The notes beneath the pieces were generated by a model, which was not told the origin of the DNA, ran no database searches, and was given only the letters and a program-made list of their open reading frames with translations. This document shows positions 5,823 to 13,425 of a stretch of 37,104 bases of DNA, piece by piece. A program made the translations under genes and the position numbers. The stretch's first letter is position 1. Each line of letters begins with the position of its first letter. Source of the stretch: Sphingomonas bacterium. GTDB taxonomy: Bacteria; Pseudomonadota; Alphaproteobacteria; Sphingomonadales; Sphingomonadaceae. The DNA is taken from assembly GCF_028289855.1 (NCBI RefSeq), contig NZ_JAQGKZ010000113.1, positions 1 through 37,104 on the forward strand, given 5' to 3'.

Positions 5823-6287
5823 ATGACCAGAAAAATGACGGCAATGAGCGCCATAGTGACGGTCGCGCTGCTGACCGCCGCCACCCCGACCCGCCGCGCC
5901 GATGCGGATGCGCTGATCGCCGGGCGCCAGGCCGCGTTCAAGCTGTCGGGTGCGACCTTCGGCGGAATGAAGGCAGTGATCGACGCGGGCGGCGACGTCA
6001 CCAAGCTCGGCTTTGGGGCGAAGGCGCTGAGCGACTGGGCGCACGCGCTGCCCGGCATGTTCCCGGCGGGCAGCGACGACGGCACGACAAAAGCGCTCCC
6101 GACCGTGTGGAGCGACCGCGCGGGGTTCCTGAAGGCTGCGGCGAATTATGAAACGGAAGCGCGCAAGCTCGCCGACCTGTCCAAAGCGGGCGACGGACCG
6201 GGCTTCGCGGCGCAATGGACCGTGGTGCGCGGCGCGTGCAAGTCATGCCACGACAGCTACCACCAGCCCGAACCGCCTCGTGGCTAG
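5823..6287 (+). CDS. Class II (cytochrome c'-like) c-type cytochrome
   Basis: A 154-residue exported protein. An N-terminal signal (MTRKMTAMSAIVTVALLTAA) is followed by a helical bundle containing LIAGRQAAFKLSG, and the heme-binding motif CKSCH lies near the C-terminus (residues 139-143). A C-terminal CxxCH after a four-helix bundle is the hallmark of the cytochrome c'/c556 family, periplasmic proteins that bind heme covalently and are tied to electron transfer or NO binding. A GAGAG element precedes ATG 5823. The stop lies inside the start of the next gene (GTG 6280), so the two form a coupled pair. Confidence 0.9.
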   Translation: MTRKMTAMSAIVTVALLTAATPTRRADADALIAGRQAAFKLSGATFGGMKAVIDAGGDVTKLGFGAKALSDWAHALPGMFPAGSDDGTTKALPTVWSDRAGFLKAAANYETEARKLADLSKAGDGPGFAAQWTVVRGACKSCHDSYHQPEPPRG

Positions 6288-6759
6288 GACGCTGATCGCC
6301 GCCGCGCTGCTCGTCGCTGCGCCCGCCATCGCGCAGACCGCGCCGGCGCCCGCGCCGACCGCGGAGGCCGAGGCGCTCGGCCGGCGAGTCGCCGACACCG
6401 GAACGCTCGCCGCGCTCCTGCCGCTGCTCGTCGCCAAGGATACCGAGGCAATGATCGCCGAGCATCCCGAGCTCGACGATGCCGCCAAGGCCAGGCTGCG
6501 CACCGCCGCCGCCGATACCGCGAAGACCGCGATCGACCGCATGCTCGGCGCGGTCGGGCACCAATATGCGCTGCGGCTGTCGGTCGCCGACATGACGGCG
6601 CTGGTCGCGTTCAACCAGAGCGCGGCGGCGAAGAACTGGCGCGCCGCCGAGCCGCAAGTGATCGTCGCGACGATGCAGACGATCGACGGCTTCGATTTCA
6701 AGGGCGAGGCGTGGGCCGCCTATTGCCGCAGCCCCGGGGTGACCTGCCCGGCAAAGTAG
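6280..6759 (+). CDS. Exported DUF2059-like helical protein
   Basis: A 159-residue protein starting at GTG 6280, eight bases before the end of the cytochrome gene, so it is probably translationally coupled. A signal peptide (ARTLIAAALLVAAPAIAQ, cut near AQ-TA) is followed by helices including DDAAKARLRTAAADTAKTAI and LRLSVADMTALVAFNQSAAA, then a segment AAEPQVIVATMQTIDGF. The last two resemble the DUF2059 arrangement (ADL-x-x-L-x-x-F-x-x-S...). Two Cys near the end (YCRSPGVTC) could form a disulfide. The family assignment is by resemblance and moderate. No function is known. Confidence 0.7.
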   Translation: MARTLIAAALLVAAPAIAQTAPAPAPTAEAEALGRRVADTGTLAALLPLLVAKDTEAMIAEHPELDDAAKARLRTAAADTAKTAIDRMLGAVGHQYALRLSVADMTALVAFNQSAAAKNWRAAEPQVIVATMQTIDGFDFKGEAWAAYCRSPGVTCPAK

Positions 6760-6848
6760 CGCCGAAAGGGATCGAATAACCGCCGGTTGCCGCCGATCCG
6801 GCGCGGGTCGTTGACGCTTTGCTTACCCACGCGCGTCAAACTCGCGCG

Positions 6849-7340
6849 ATGCAAACCATCGGACAATTCGGCAAGAATATCGGCATCATGCTGGGCGGCG
6901 GCGTGCTGGCCGGGCTCGCCGCCGGCACGCTGACCGCGGGGCACGGGCCGCCCGCCGCGAGCGGCGCTCCGTCCGTGCCGATCGCGGCGAGCTTCTCGCT
7001 GTGCTTCACCGGCGGTGGGACCAATTGCGTGGTCGACGGCGATACCTTCTGGATCGGCGGGGAGAAGGTGCGGATCGCCGATATCGACGCGCCCGAAACG
7101 CACCCGCCGCGCTGCGATCACGAAGCCGATCTCGGTCAGCGCGCGACGCTACGGCTGCAGCAATTGCTCAACGCCGGCCCGGTAACCCTGGCCTCGGCCG
7201 ACCGCGATACCGATCGCTACGGTCGGCTGCTCCGGATCGTCGAACGCAACGGCCGGTCGCTCGGCGATCAGCTCGTCGACGAAGGGCTCGCGCGACACTG
7301 GACCGGGCGGCGATTGCCGTGGTGCGACGGGGCTGATTAG
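6849..7340 (+). CDS. Secreted or membrane-anchored SNase-like (thermonuclease) protein
   Basis: A 163-residue protein. ATG 6849 is preferred over an in-frame TTG at 6819. Residues 10-30 form a hydrophobic signal or anchor (IGIMLGGGVLAGLAAGTLTA). The staphylococcal-nuclease fold follows: VVDGDTFWIGGEKVRIADID then APETHPPRC (residues 61-89), with the Ca-binding Asp and Thr, catalytic Arg 75 and Glu 83, then DRDTDRYGRLLRIV with the second conserved Arg. Such proteins cut DNA or RNA outside the cytoplasm; activity is inferred from the motifs. Several Cys may be disulfide-bonded. The gene ends in a four-base convergent overlap with the CHRD gene. Confidence 0.9.
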   Translation: MQTIGQFGKNIGIMLGGGVLAGLAAGTLTAGHGPPAASGAPSVPIAASFSLCFTGGGTNCVVDGDTFWIGGEKVRIADIDAPETHPPRCDHEADLGQRATLRLQQLLNAGPVTLASADRDTDRYGRLLRIVERNGRSLGDQLVDEGLARHWTGRRLPWCDGAD

Positions 7341-7846
7341 CGGGGCATCACCTTGCCGCTGATCTCTCCGTCGGGGAATTTGTCGGTGTGGATATTGAGC
7401 ACGACACGCTGCCCCCGCATCGCGTTGACGAATTCCTCGAAATCCGCGCCGGAATTGATCAGCTTCGCGCCCGCGGCATAATCGTATCCGCGCACCGTCA
7501 CGTGGAACCCGGCCTTGGTCGCGCGATAATTGGGACCGTAGGGCAGCGGCAGGATCAGCTCGACGTCATCGGCGGTGCGATAGACGTGGAAATGGATCGG
7601 CCCGACCGGCTTGGCGATCAGATTTTTGGAAAGCTGGTCCAGCGTGATGCCCGTCACGTCGAGTTCGACCGACACACGTTTCGTGGACGTATCGACCTTG
7701 ATGACCGCCTTGCCGCTGGCGGGCGATCCCGTGGTCGCGGGCGCAGTGGTGCCGCCCAGCGTCGCGCGGAAGGTCAGCGTCTTGGCGGCGGCGGGACTGG
7801 CGAGCGCGATGGCGGCAATAGCGACGATCGGGAACGGACGTGGCAT
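7337..7846 (-). CDS. Secreted CHRD-domain protein
   Basis: A 169-residue protein with a signal peptide (MPRPFPIVAIAAIALASPAAA) and one CHRD domain. The recognisable segments are SVELDVTGITLDQLSKNLIA, PVGPIHFHVYR and QRVVLNIHTDKFPDGEISGKV, where the His-containing strand and the closing NIHT-x-x-F-x-x-GEI-x-G-x-V are typical. CHRD domains are found in chordin and in many bacterial secreted proteins; the bacterial role is unknown. AGAGGA precedes ATG 7846. The end overlaps the SNase gene by four bases on the opposite strand. Confidence 0.88.
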   Translation of the reverse strand: MPRPFPIVAIAAIALASPAAAKTLTFRATLGGTTAPATTGSPASGKAVIKVDTSTKRVSVELDVTGITLDQLSKNLIAKPVGPIHFHVYRTADDVELILPLPYGPNYRATKAGFHVTVRGYDYAAGAKLINSGADFEEFVNAMRGQRVVLNIHTDKFPDGEISGKVMPR

Positions 7847-7971
7847 CGAGAATCCTCTGGTAATTTCGGCGCGACACTAATCGGCGCCGCCGCAAAAGCA
7901 AAAAGCGCGGCGGCAGCGCATTTAGCTGCCTAAGCGGTGCGACCTGTCGCCAGCATGAAGAACGGGACGCG

Positions 7972-8598
7972 TCACCGACCCTTGGCGGGCGGCGCGACCT
8001 TGAGGTCGATCGACTTGATCCGCCACGCCTTGTCCTCGGCGTTGGCGCCATTGATGTCGCCTGTTCGGTGGAGGACAACACTGCCGATCCAATAAGCTCC
8101 CGTACCGTTTTTCAGGCGAGCGTAAGCCTGGACCGGAACGGTAACGTAGCGCTGCCCCGCACCCGCGTCGATATCGCCCGGTGAGCCGACATTGGCGTGA
8201 TACTCGCTATATTTGGCGAAGCTCGCGGCGAACGCCTCTGCGGACTGTCCGCTCTCCGCCCCCTTGTCGCCCCACAGCACCCAAGCCTGGCGATATTTCC
8301 CCTCACCGATCAGCGCATAATAGGTCTGCACGACGTTGGCCGCTCCCTGCGCGCTGTCGGAGGCGAACGGCGCTTCGGATAGCGGCGTCCGGTCGTCGGC
8401 CAGCCCGCCCGGCTGGCCCGGTCCGGCAGGCGTCAGCGGCGCGGGGGCAGGCCCTGCCGCATTGTTCGCCGCGTAGCTGTCGACGTCCGCTTGCGCGCGA
8501 GCAGCTGCGGCGTTGATGTCGGCGGCCGTGTTGTTCGCCGCCGGCGACGGCGAGCAGGCGGCGATCGATAGGACGGGCAGGACGAAGAAGGCGCGCAT
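7972..8598 (-). CDS. Putative lipoprotein, unknown
   Basis: A 208-residue protein with a short lipobox signal, MRAFFVLPVLSIAAC, so Cys 15 would be lipidated. A long disordered Ala/Pro/Gly stretch (to about residue 80) leads to a C-terminal domain around AANVVQTYYALIGEGKYRQA, QRYVTVPVQAYARLKNG and WRIKSIDLKV. That pattern resembles small NTF2-like or DUF4440-like folds of periplasmic lipoproteins, but the match is not strong. It sits upstream of the CHRD gene on the same strand, 125 bases away. That gap contains an inverted GCCGCCGC/GCGGCGGC pair with a T-rich loop and could hold a terminator. Confidence 0.75.
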   Translation of the reverse strand: MRAFFVLPVLSIAACSPSPAANNTAADINAAAARAQADVDSYAANNAAGPAPAPLTPAGPGQPGGLADDRTPLSEAPFASDSAQGAANVVQTYYALIGEGKYRQAWVLWGDKGAESGQSAEAFAASFAKYSEYHANVGSPGDIDAGAGQRYVTVPVQAYARLKNGTGAYWIGSVVLHRTGDINGANAEDKAWRIKSIDLKVAPPAKGR

Positions 8599-8649
8599 GA
8601 AACCCCCGGGAACGTGTGCGGCTGAACGCCCCCCGCCCCCGCTGCGTTC

Positions 8650-9060
8650 CTAGAAATCGGTGAAACTCTCGTTACGGGCAAACCCCAATCGGGTGACCCC
8701 GGCGCGCTTGATCGTCGCGAGCACGTGGTCGAACGTATCGTACCGCGACTGCGCGTCGGCATCGATGGTCAGCAACGCCTCGCTGTCGGCGACCAACGGC
8801 GCGAGCCGCGCGGGCAACGCCGCTTCATCGACCGCCGCCCCGTCGAGCATCAGTGCACCGGTCGCCGCAATGTCGAGCCGGTGCATCTTTTCGGGCGGCG
8901 TCGGGCGCGCAGGATCGGCGCCGACGGGCAAGTCGATCGACACCTTTTGCGTCGCCATCGGGATGGTCAGGATCAACATGACCAGCAACACGAGCAACAC
9001 GTCGATCAACGGGGTAATGTTGAGCTGCGACATCGGCTGGAATTGGGCACGGGCGGTCAT
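8650..9060 (-). CDS. exbD: ExbD/TolR-type proton-channel protein
   Basis: A 136-residue inner-membrane protein: a short cytoplasmic start (MTARAQFQPMSQLNITPLID), one transmembrane helix (VLLVLLVMLILTIPM) with the essential Asp of the family just before it (PLIDVLL), and a periplasmic domain with DLPVG and LDIAATGALMLDG. ExbD with ExbB uses the proton gradient to energise TonB and outer-membrane uptake of iron, zinc or vitamins; TolR is the cell-division relative. No exbB or tonB is adjacent. A strong ribosome binding site (AGGAGGAATGCC) precedes ATG 9060, and a perfect palindrome lies 22-36 bases upstream, so it has its own promoter. It could be the second ExbD of a dispersed TonB system. Confidence 0.88.
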   Translation of the reverse strand: MTARAQFQPMSQLNITPLIDVLLVLLVMLILTIPMATQKVSIDLPVGADPARPTPPEKMHRLDIAATGALMLDGAAVDEAALPARLAPLVADSEALLTIDADAQSRYDTFDHVLATIKRAGVTRLGFARNESFTDF

Positions 9061-9081
9061 GGCATTCCTCCTAGCTGAGAT

Positions 9082-9096
9082 GTGATAACGTATCAC
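9082..9096. promoter_or_regulatory. Perfect palindrome upstream of exbD, candidate metalloregulator operator
   Basis: GTGATA (9082-9087) and TATCAC (9091-9096) form a perfect inverted repeat around ACG, and the flanks (GA...TC) extend it imperfectly. It lies in the 77-base gap before the exbD start. The half-site GATGTGATA is identical to the left half of the Zur-box candidate at 32110-32118, but the spacer is two bases longer than the usual Zur box. It is therefore either a variant Zur/Fur-type site or the operator of another regulator. Confidence 0.4.
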
Positions 9097-9137
9097 CTCG
9101 TAGCCAGGGTGCAAGCGCTATTGTCGGGCCTCGCGCT

Positions 9138-9731
9138 TCAGCAATTCTCGTATTTCCAGTGGAGCTTCCTGCCCTCACGGGCCTGCGCAATCGTCTTCGC
9201 GACGCGCGTCGCACGAGTCTCGTCGCGCTTCGCCTCCGCGATCCATTCGCAATATTCGCGGCGGCAACTCGGCGAAAAAGCGTCCCATTTGGCCGCGGCC
9301 GCTTCGTCGTTCGCCAGCGCCTCGGCGAGCATCGCGGGCACCTCCGCTTCTGGCTTGGGGTCTCGCGCCGCACGCGCGGGCTTCACCCCGGCGTCGATCA
9401 TCGCCACCGCCTCGTCGATCATCTTGTCGATTTCGTCATCGGGCGGCATCGACGCCAAGTCGGTCAGTCGCCCGAGCTGCCCCATCGCCTCGCCCTCCTT
9501 GCCGGTCGGCATTGCCTGGCGGTTCCAGAAGCCGAAGCTCGCATGTGCCTTGAACGCCGCCATGTTGGCGAGCGGCCGGCCACCATAACTGAAGAACGGC
9601 ATGCTCCACTTGATGCCCTCCTCCGCGGTCGGAACCCGGGCATGGATCAGCGCTCTGAGGTGTTCCAGAATCGGCTTGGCGAAATCGTTGCGGCTGGCAA
9701 TGTACGCATCGACGCGCGGGTCCCTGGGCAT
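9138..9731 (-). CDS. YdeI/OmpD-associated (DUF1801-type) family protein
   Basis: A roughly 197-residue cytoplasmic protein. The N-terminal DUF1801-like part contains FAKPILEHLRALIHARVPTA, GIKWSMPFFSYGGRPLANMA and AFKAHASFGFW. The C-terminal YdeI part contains AAAKWDAFSPSCRREYCEWI then AEAKRDETRATRVAKTI, the usual ending of this family. AGGGGAG lies before the ATG at 9731; the longer frame from 9755 is not needed. The family has been linked to envelope stress and peptide resistance in enterobacteria, but its function is not defined. It lies alone between its own promoter and exbD. Confidence 0.88.
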   Translation of the reverse strand: MPRDPRVDAYIASRNDFAKPILEHLRALIHARVPTAEEGIKWSMPFFSYGGRPLANMAAFKAHASFGFWNRQAMPTGKEGEAMGQLGRLTDLASMPPDDEIDKMIDEAVAMIDAGVKPARAARDPKPEAEVPAMLAEALANDEAAAAKWDAFSPSCRREYCEWIAEAKRDETRATRVAKTIAQAREGRKLHWKYENC

Positions 9732-9788
9732 GGCGGCTCCCCTGTGGAATGCCACCAGTCTAGGTTTCGCGCGCCGCTGCGGTCAACG

Positions 9789-10118
9789 TTAGGGATTCAA
9801 CGCCTCGTCGTCGGCGTCGCTCAATTCGTCGTCGTCGACATCGTCGTCGTCCAGGCTGTCCTGAACTTCGTCCTCGCCGACATCGTCGTCGTCCTGATCG
9901 GCATCGTCGTCCTGCTCGCCGACGTCGCTATCGCGCATTTCGATATCGTCGTTTTCGGGATCGTCACCCAGATCGGGCGCGAGGTCGGTGATCAGCGTGC
10001 CGTCGCTCGGCCCGTCGCGTGTCGCCTCGAGGATTTCGGCGCGCTGGCTCTCGTCATAGCCTTCCTCGTCGAACCCGTCGTCGCCCGTTCCCTGTCCCGG
10101 CACCTGATATCCGCCCAT
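9789..10118 (-). CDS. Extremely acidic Asp-rich small protein
   Basis: A 109-residue protein with no hydrophobic segment. A Gly-rich start (MGGYQVPGQGTGDDGFDEEG) is followed by DESQRAEILEATRDGPSDGT, then a tail that is largely Asp and Glu (for example EQDDDADQDDDDVGEDEVQD) and ends DDEALNP. The ribosome binding site is good (GGAGACGGAG). The expected isoelectric point is very low. Possible roles include metal or polycation binding or a DNA-mimic-like function, but no family is recognised and the composition alone proves nothing. Codons alternate between GAC and GAT, so it is not a simple trinucleotide expansion on the DNA level. Confidence 0.65.
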   Translation of the reverse strand: MGGYQVPGQGTGDDGFDEEGYDESQRAEILEATRDGPSDGTLITDLAPDLGDDPENDDIEMRDSDVGEQDDDADQDDDDVGEDEVQDSLDDDDVDDDELSDADDEALNP

Positions 10119-10165
10119 GCTCCGTCTCCCGAATGGTTAGACAGCGAACAATGCTGGCGCGCGGT

Positions 10166-10189
10166 GGTTCCCGCCGCTTGCGGGAAACC
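10166..10189 (-). terminator. Hairpin downstream of the Bcr/CflA gene
   Basis: GGTTCCCGC (10166-10174) pairs with GCGGGAAACC (10180-10189) with one bulged A and a CGCTT loop, just beyond the stop of the minus-strand transporter gene at 10192. There is no T run on the minus-strand side, so termination would be weak. The loop and stem (CCGCTTGCGG) repeat a word of the hairpin chain at 3583-3594. Confidence 0.3.
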
Positions 10190-10191
10190 GG

Positions 10192-11418
10192 TCAAGTCGG
10201 GCGAAACAGCCGCCCGCGCTCGACGATCGCCGCCAATGCCAGCGCGACGATCCCCGCTGTGAGGAAGCCGATATGCAGCGGCGTTGTCGTCCCGTTAAAC
10301 GACCGCCCGATCAGCCCGCCGATCACCGCACCGCCGGTGGTCACGACGAATCCCTGCAGACTCGACGCTGTGCCGGCGATCGCGCCCATATTGGCCATCG
10401 CCATCGCAGAGCAGTTCGACGCCGCGAGCCCGAAGCACATCATCGTCACCGCCTGCATCGCGACGAAGAGCCACAGGTTTTCGTACCCCAGATGCTCGAT
10501 CGCCAGGCTGGCCGAGGCGGCGAGGATCAGCACCAGCATCGCGGCGTGCGAGATGCGCCGCATGCCGAGCCACATCACGATCCGCGAGTTGAGCAGATTG
10601 CCGCACATCATCAGCCCCGCGCACAAGGCGAAGACGAGGCCGAGCTCCTCGGGCCGATGGAACACGGTCGACACGATCGGCTGGATGCTGGTGATATACC
10701 CGAACAGCGCTCCCTGCAGGCCGATCACCGCGGCGGCATATCCCACCGACTGGCGATCAGCGAGCGTGAAGCGCCAGTTACCGACCAGCCGGTTCCATTC
10801 GAGCGGGACGCGATTTTCCGGCGCCAGCGTTTCGGGCATGCGCAGGATGAACCACGCGGCGATACCCGCGCTGACGATCGCGACCATGTTGAAGATCAGC
10901 CGCCACGAGCCGAATTTCAGGATGATCTCACCGATGCTCGGCGCGATGATCGGAAAGATCATGAAGGTCATCACCGCCAGGCTGCTGACGCGCGCCATCG
11001 CGCGGCCCGAATAGCAATCGCGGATCAGCGCGATCGTCACCACCCGCGTCGCGGCGATGCCGAGCCCGGCAAAGACACGCGCGAGCAACAGCAATTCAAG
11101 GCTGCCCGCGACCGCGCAGAGCAGGTTCATCACCACATACCAGGCCAGCGCGCCGATCAGTACCGGCCGCCGGCCAAACCGATCCGCCAGCGGGCCGTGG
11201 ACAAGTTGCGCGATGCCGAACCCGGTCGAGAACATCACGATGATGAGCGGCAAGTCGCCCGGCGTCGCATGCAAGTCGCGCTGGAACTGCGGAAATGCCG
11301 GCAGCATCGTGTCGATACCCAGCGCGCCGACCGCCATCAGCGACGCGATCAGCGCGACGAATTCGGCAAAGCGAATGGGCGACGAATTCTCGTCGCGCTG
11401 GAGCTCAACCTGCGGCAT
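10192..11418 (-). CDS. Bcr/CflA-type MFS drug efflux transporter
   Basis: A 408-residue protein with twelve predicted membrane helices. The family-defining motif A is present between helices 2 and 3, GPLADRFGRRPVLIGA, and the N-terminal helix contains ALGIDTMLPAFPQF, the pattern (IDxYLPxxP-like) of the Bcr/CflA drug:proton antiporter family. Members export bicyclomycin, chloramphenicol, sulfonamides or cysteine-related compounds; the substrate here cannot be told. AAGGGGG precedes ATG 11418. It is transcribed alone, divergent from the DUF3597 gene. Confidence 0.92.
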   Translation of the reverse strand: MPQVELQRDENSSPIRFAEFVALIASLMAVGALGIDTMLPAFPQFQRDLHATPGDLPLIIVMFSTGFGIAQLVHGPLADRFGRRPVLIGALAWYVVMNLLCAVAGSLELLLLARVFAGLGIAATRVVTIALIRDCYSGRAMARVSSLAVMTFMIFPIIAPSIGEIILKFGSWRLIFNMVAIVSAGIAAWFILRMPETLAPENRVPLEWNRLVGNWRFTLADRQSVGYAAAVIGLQGALFGYITSIQPIVSTVFHRPEELGLVFALCAGLMMCGNLLNSRIVMWLGMRRISHAAMLVLILAASASLAIEHLGYENLWLFVAMQAVTMMCFGLAASNCSAMAMANMGAIAGTASSLQGFVVTTGGAVIGGLIGRSFNGTTTPLHIGFLTAGIVALALAAIVERGRLFRPT

Positions 11419-11528
11419 CCGGCCCCCTTGCCCGAGGCGGCCGGTCAGGTCAGCCCCGAAAATGGTGTCGCGGAGCCAGGGCCGGGTCTACGCGTTGTCG
11501 CCCCGCCCCGCAGTTTAGGAGAATCGCG

Positions 11529-11894
11529 ATGAGCATTTTCGGTACGATCAAGGACGCGATCTTCGGATCGAGCACCTCGGCCCCGGCCCCGACCCCCGCT
11601 CCAGCCGCCACGCCCGAAGCCGCCGCACCGCCACCGCCGCCTCCGCCCGCCCCGACGGCGCTGAGCGAGGACGAAATCTACGCGGTGCTCGAAAAGCACG
11701 CGCAGGCGCGCGGCGAACCGCTCAACTACAAGACCTCGATCGTCGATCTGATGAAGGCGATCGGTCAGGATTCGAGCCTCGACGCGCGCAAGAAGTTGGC
11801 CGGCGAGCTCGGCTACACCGGCGACACCGACGATTCGGCGACGATGAACATCTGGCTGCACGAGCAGACGATGAAGAAGCTGACGAACGGCTAA
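11529..11894 (+). CDS. DUF3597 family protein
   Basis: A 121-residue protein. It begins MSIFGTIKDAIFG, then a Pro/Ala-rich linker (APAPTPAPAATPEAAA...PPPPPPPA), then the DUF3597 domain: YKTSIVDLMKAIGQDSSLDA, RKKLAGELGYTG, DTDDSATMNIWLHEQTMKKL. The family is widespread in proteobacteria; the solved domain is a helical fold without known function. AGGAGA precedes ATG 11529. A strong GC-rich hairpin follows the gene. Confidence 0.9.
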   Translation: MSIFGTIKDAIFGSSTSAPAPTPAPAATPEAAAPPPPPPPAPTALSEDEIYAVLEKHAQARGEPLNYKTSIVDLMKAIGQDSSLDARKKLAGELGYTGDTDDSATMNIWLHEQTMKKLTNG

Positions 11895-11915
11895 CACCAC
11901 CGAACGACGATTGCC

Positions 11916-11955
11916 GCCCGCCGTATCGCATTGATGCGGCGGGCCGCTTTCGTTT
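11916..11955 (+). terminator. Probable rho-independent terminator after the DUF3597 gene
   Basis: GCCCGCCG (11916-11923) pairs with CGGCGGGC (11937-11944) around a 13-base loop that can itself pair weakly (ATC with GAT). A partly T-rich tail, CTTTCGTTT, follows. It lies 22 bases after the stop codon and before the promoter region of the dioxygenase gene. Confidence 0.6.
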
Positions 11956-12011
11956 GGAGCCGGGAAGGTTTAGTATCCTGCGCTTCCCGAAAAAGAATCC
12001 GGACACCGATC

Positions 12012-12965
12012 ATGCTCGATACGCCTTCCGCCCAGGTTCCCGCGCTCAGCCTCGCTGACGAGGCGCGCGATCCCGACGCCTTCGCCGCCGCGTTCGGCGG
12101 GTCGTTCGAACGGTTCGGGTTCGCGGTGATTTCGGATCACGGCATCCCGCAGGGACTGATCGAGCGCGCTTGGAAGCTGACCGAGGAATTCTTCGCGCTG
12201 CCGGTCGAGGAAAAGCAGGGCTATTATGACGCCGCGCTCGGCGGCCAGCGCGGCTACACGCCGTTCAAGACCGAGATCGCCAAGGACGCCAAGCATGTCG
12301 ACCTGAAGGAATTCTGGCACGTCGGTCGCGACTTGCCCGAGGGGCATCCCGCCGCTGCGGATATGCTCCCCAACGTCTGGCCGTCACGCCCGGCGGAGTT
12401 TAAGGAAGCGCTCACCGATCTGTGGAACGCGTTCGACAGCGCGGGGCTGCGGCTGCTGTCGGCGATCGCGCGGCATTTGAAGCTCGACCCGCATTATTTC
12501 GACACCGTTGTCGATCACAGCAATTCGATCCTGCGGCTGCTGCATTATCCGCCGATCCCGGCCGATGCCGAAGGCGTCCGCGCCGGGGCGCATGAGGACA
12601 TCAACCTGATCACGTTGCTGCTCGGCGCCGAGGAGGCGGGGCTGCAATTGCTCGACCGCAACGGCCAGTGGCTGGCGATCCATCCGCCCGAAGGCGCGCT
12701 GGTGGTGAATGTCGGCGACATGCTCCAGCGGCTGACCAACAACCTGCTGCCATCGACCACGCATCGCGTCGTCAACCCTCCCCCCGAACGCCGCGGTTTC
12801 TCGCGTTATTCGATGCCGTTCTTCCTGCATCCCAATCCGGAATTTCTGATCGAGACGCTGCCGAGTTGTATCTCGGAGGCGAACCCGAACCATTATCCGA
12901 CGCCGATCACGTCGCACGATTATCTGCACGAGCGGCTGGTCGAAATCGGGCTGGTGAAAGCCTGA
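12012..12965 (+). CDS. Isopenicillin N synthase-like 2-oxoglutarate/Fe(II) dioxygenase
   Basis: A 317-residue soluble enzyme of the IPNS-like non-heme iron superfamily. The N-terminal DIOX_N part has GSFERFGFAVISDHGIPQGL and ends near GQRGYTPFKTE. The jelly-roll core supplies the iron ligands His 194 and Asp 196 (AGAHEDINLITLL) and His 251 (STTHRVVNP), and RYS at 265-267 provides the Arg/Ser pair that holds the 2-oxoglutarate carboxylate. The length is typical. Substrates vary widely across the family (ethylene-forming enzymes, flavonoid and gibberellin oxidases, beta-lactam enzymes), and no biosynthetic neighbours indicate one here. ATG 12012 is taken rather than the upstream frame start at 11931, because the domain begins soon after it. 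Confidence 0.9.
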   Translation: MLDTPSAQVPALSLADEARDPDAFAAAFGGSFERFGFAVISDHGIPQGLIERAWKLTEEFFALPVEEKQGYYDAALGGQRGYTPFKTEIAKDAKHVDLKEFWHVGRDLPEGHPAAADMLPNVWPSRPAEFKEALTDLWNAFDSAGLRLLSAIARHLKLDPHYFDTVVDHSNSILRLLHYPPIPADAEGVRAGAHEDINLITLLLGAEEAGLQLLDRNGQWLAIHPPEGALVVNVGDMLQRLTNNLLPSTTHRVVNPPPERRGFSRYSMPFFLHPNPEFLIETLPSCISEANPNHYPTPITSHDYLHERLVEIGLVKA

Positions 12966-13005
12966 GCGTTTCGTGGTAAGAGGCCCGCGATAACGGGAGG
13001 GATCG

Positions 13006-13386
13006 ATGCGTCGCTTGATCATGACGAGCTGCTGCTTGGCGGGCGGACTGCTGCTGGCGTCGCTCGCCGATGCGCGCCCGGGCATCGACATGCAGCTAGA
13101 GCGCAGCGCCGCGATCCGCCCGACTGATCGCGCAATCTCGTCACAGGCCGGACTGATGCGCCGCTGGGTCGCGGTCGGCAGATGCGTCGTCGGGCGCGAC
13201 CGTAATGCCAGCCTGGCGCTGGTGCGCGCGCCGCTCGGCTCGGACGATGCCGGTGAAGCGGCTCGCCGGCTCGATCCAATTTTTGCGGGGTGCCTTGCCG
13301 GATCGGGCGTACCGGGTCCGTCGAGCGTGGTGCTGCGCCGCGCGGCGCTGGCCGATGCGCTCGGGATCGCCATCCCGCGCGCCTGA
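13006..13386 (+). CDS. Exported hypothetical protein
   Basis: A 126-residue protein with a signal peptide (MRRLIMTSCCLAGGLLLASLADA). The mature part contains RRWVAVGRCVVGRDRNASLA and DPIFAGCLAGSGVPGPSSVV, two cysteines that may pair, and ends ALGIAIPRA. The ribosome binding site is GGGAGG before ATG 13006. It lies 40 bases after the dioxygenase and 39 bases before hom on the same strand, so it may be cotranscribed with them. Similar small secreted proteins are frequent in sphingomonads; the role is unknown. Confidence 0.7.
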   Translation: MRRLIMTSCCLAGGLLLASLADARPGIDMQLERSAAIRPTDRAISSQAGLMRRWVAVGRCVVGRDRNASLALVRAPLGSDDAGEAARRLDPIFAGCLAGSGVPGPSSVVLRRAALADALGIAIPRA

Positions 13387-13425
13387 CATAGACAAAGCGC
13401 GCCGCACCACGCTAGGCGCGGCATC

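Noticed and set aside
7880..7940. A terminator between the lipoprotein and CHRD genes
   Set aside because: GCCGCCGC and GCGGCGGC can pair, but the T runs are in the loop and not after the stem, so it is noted only in the lipoprotein entry.
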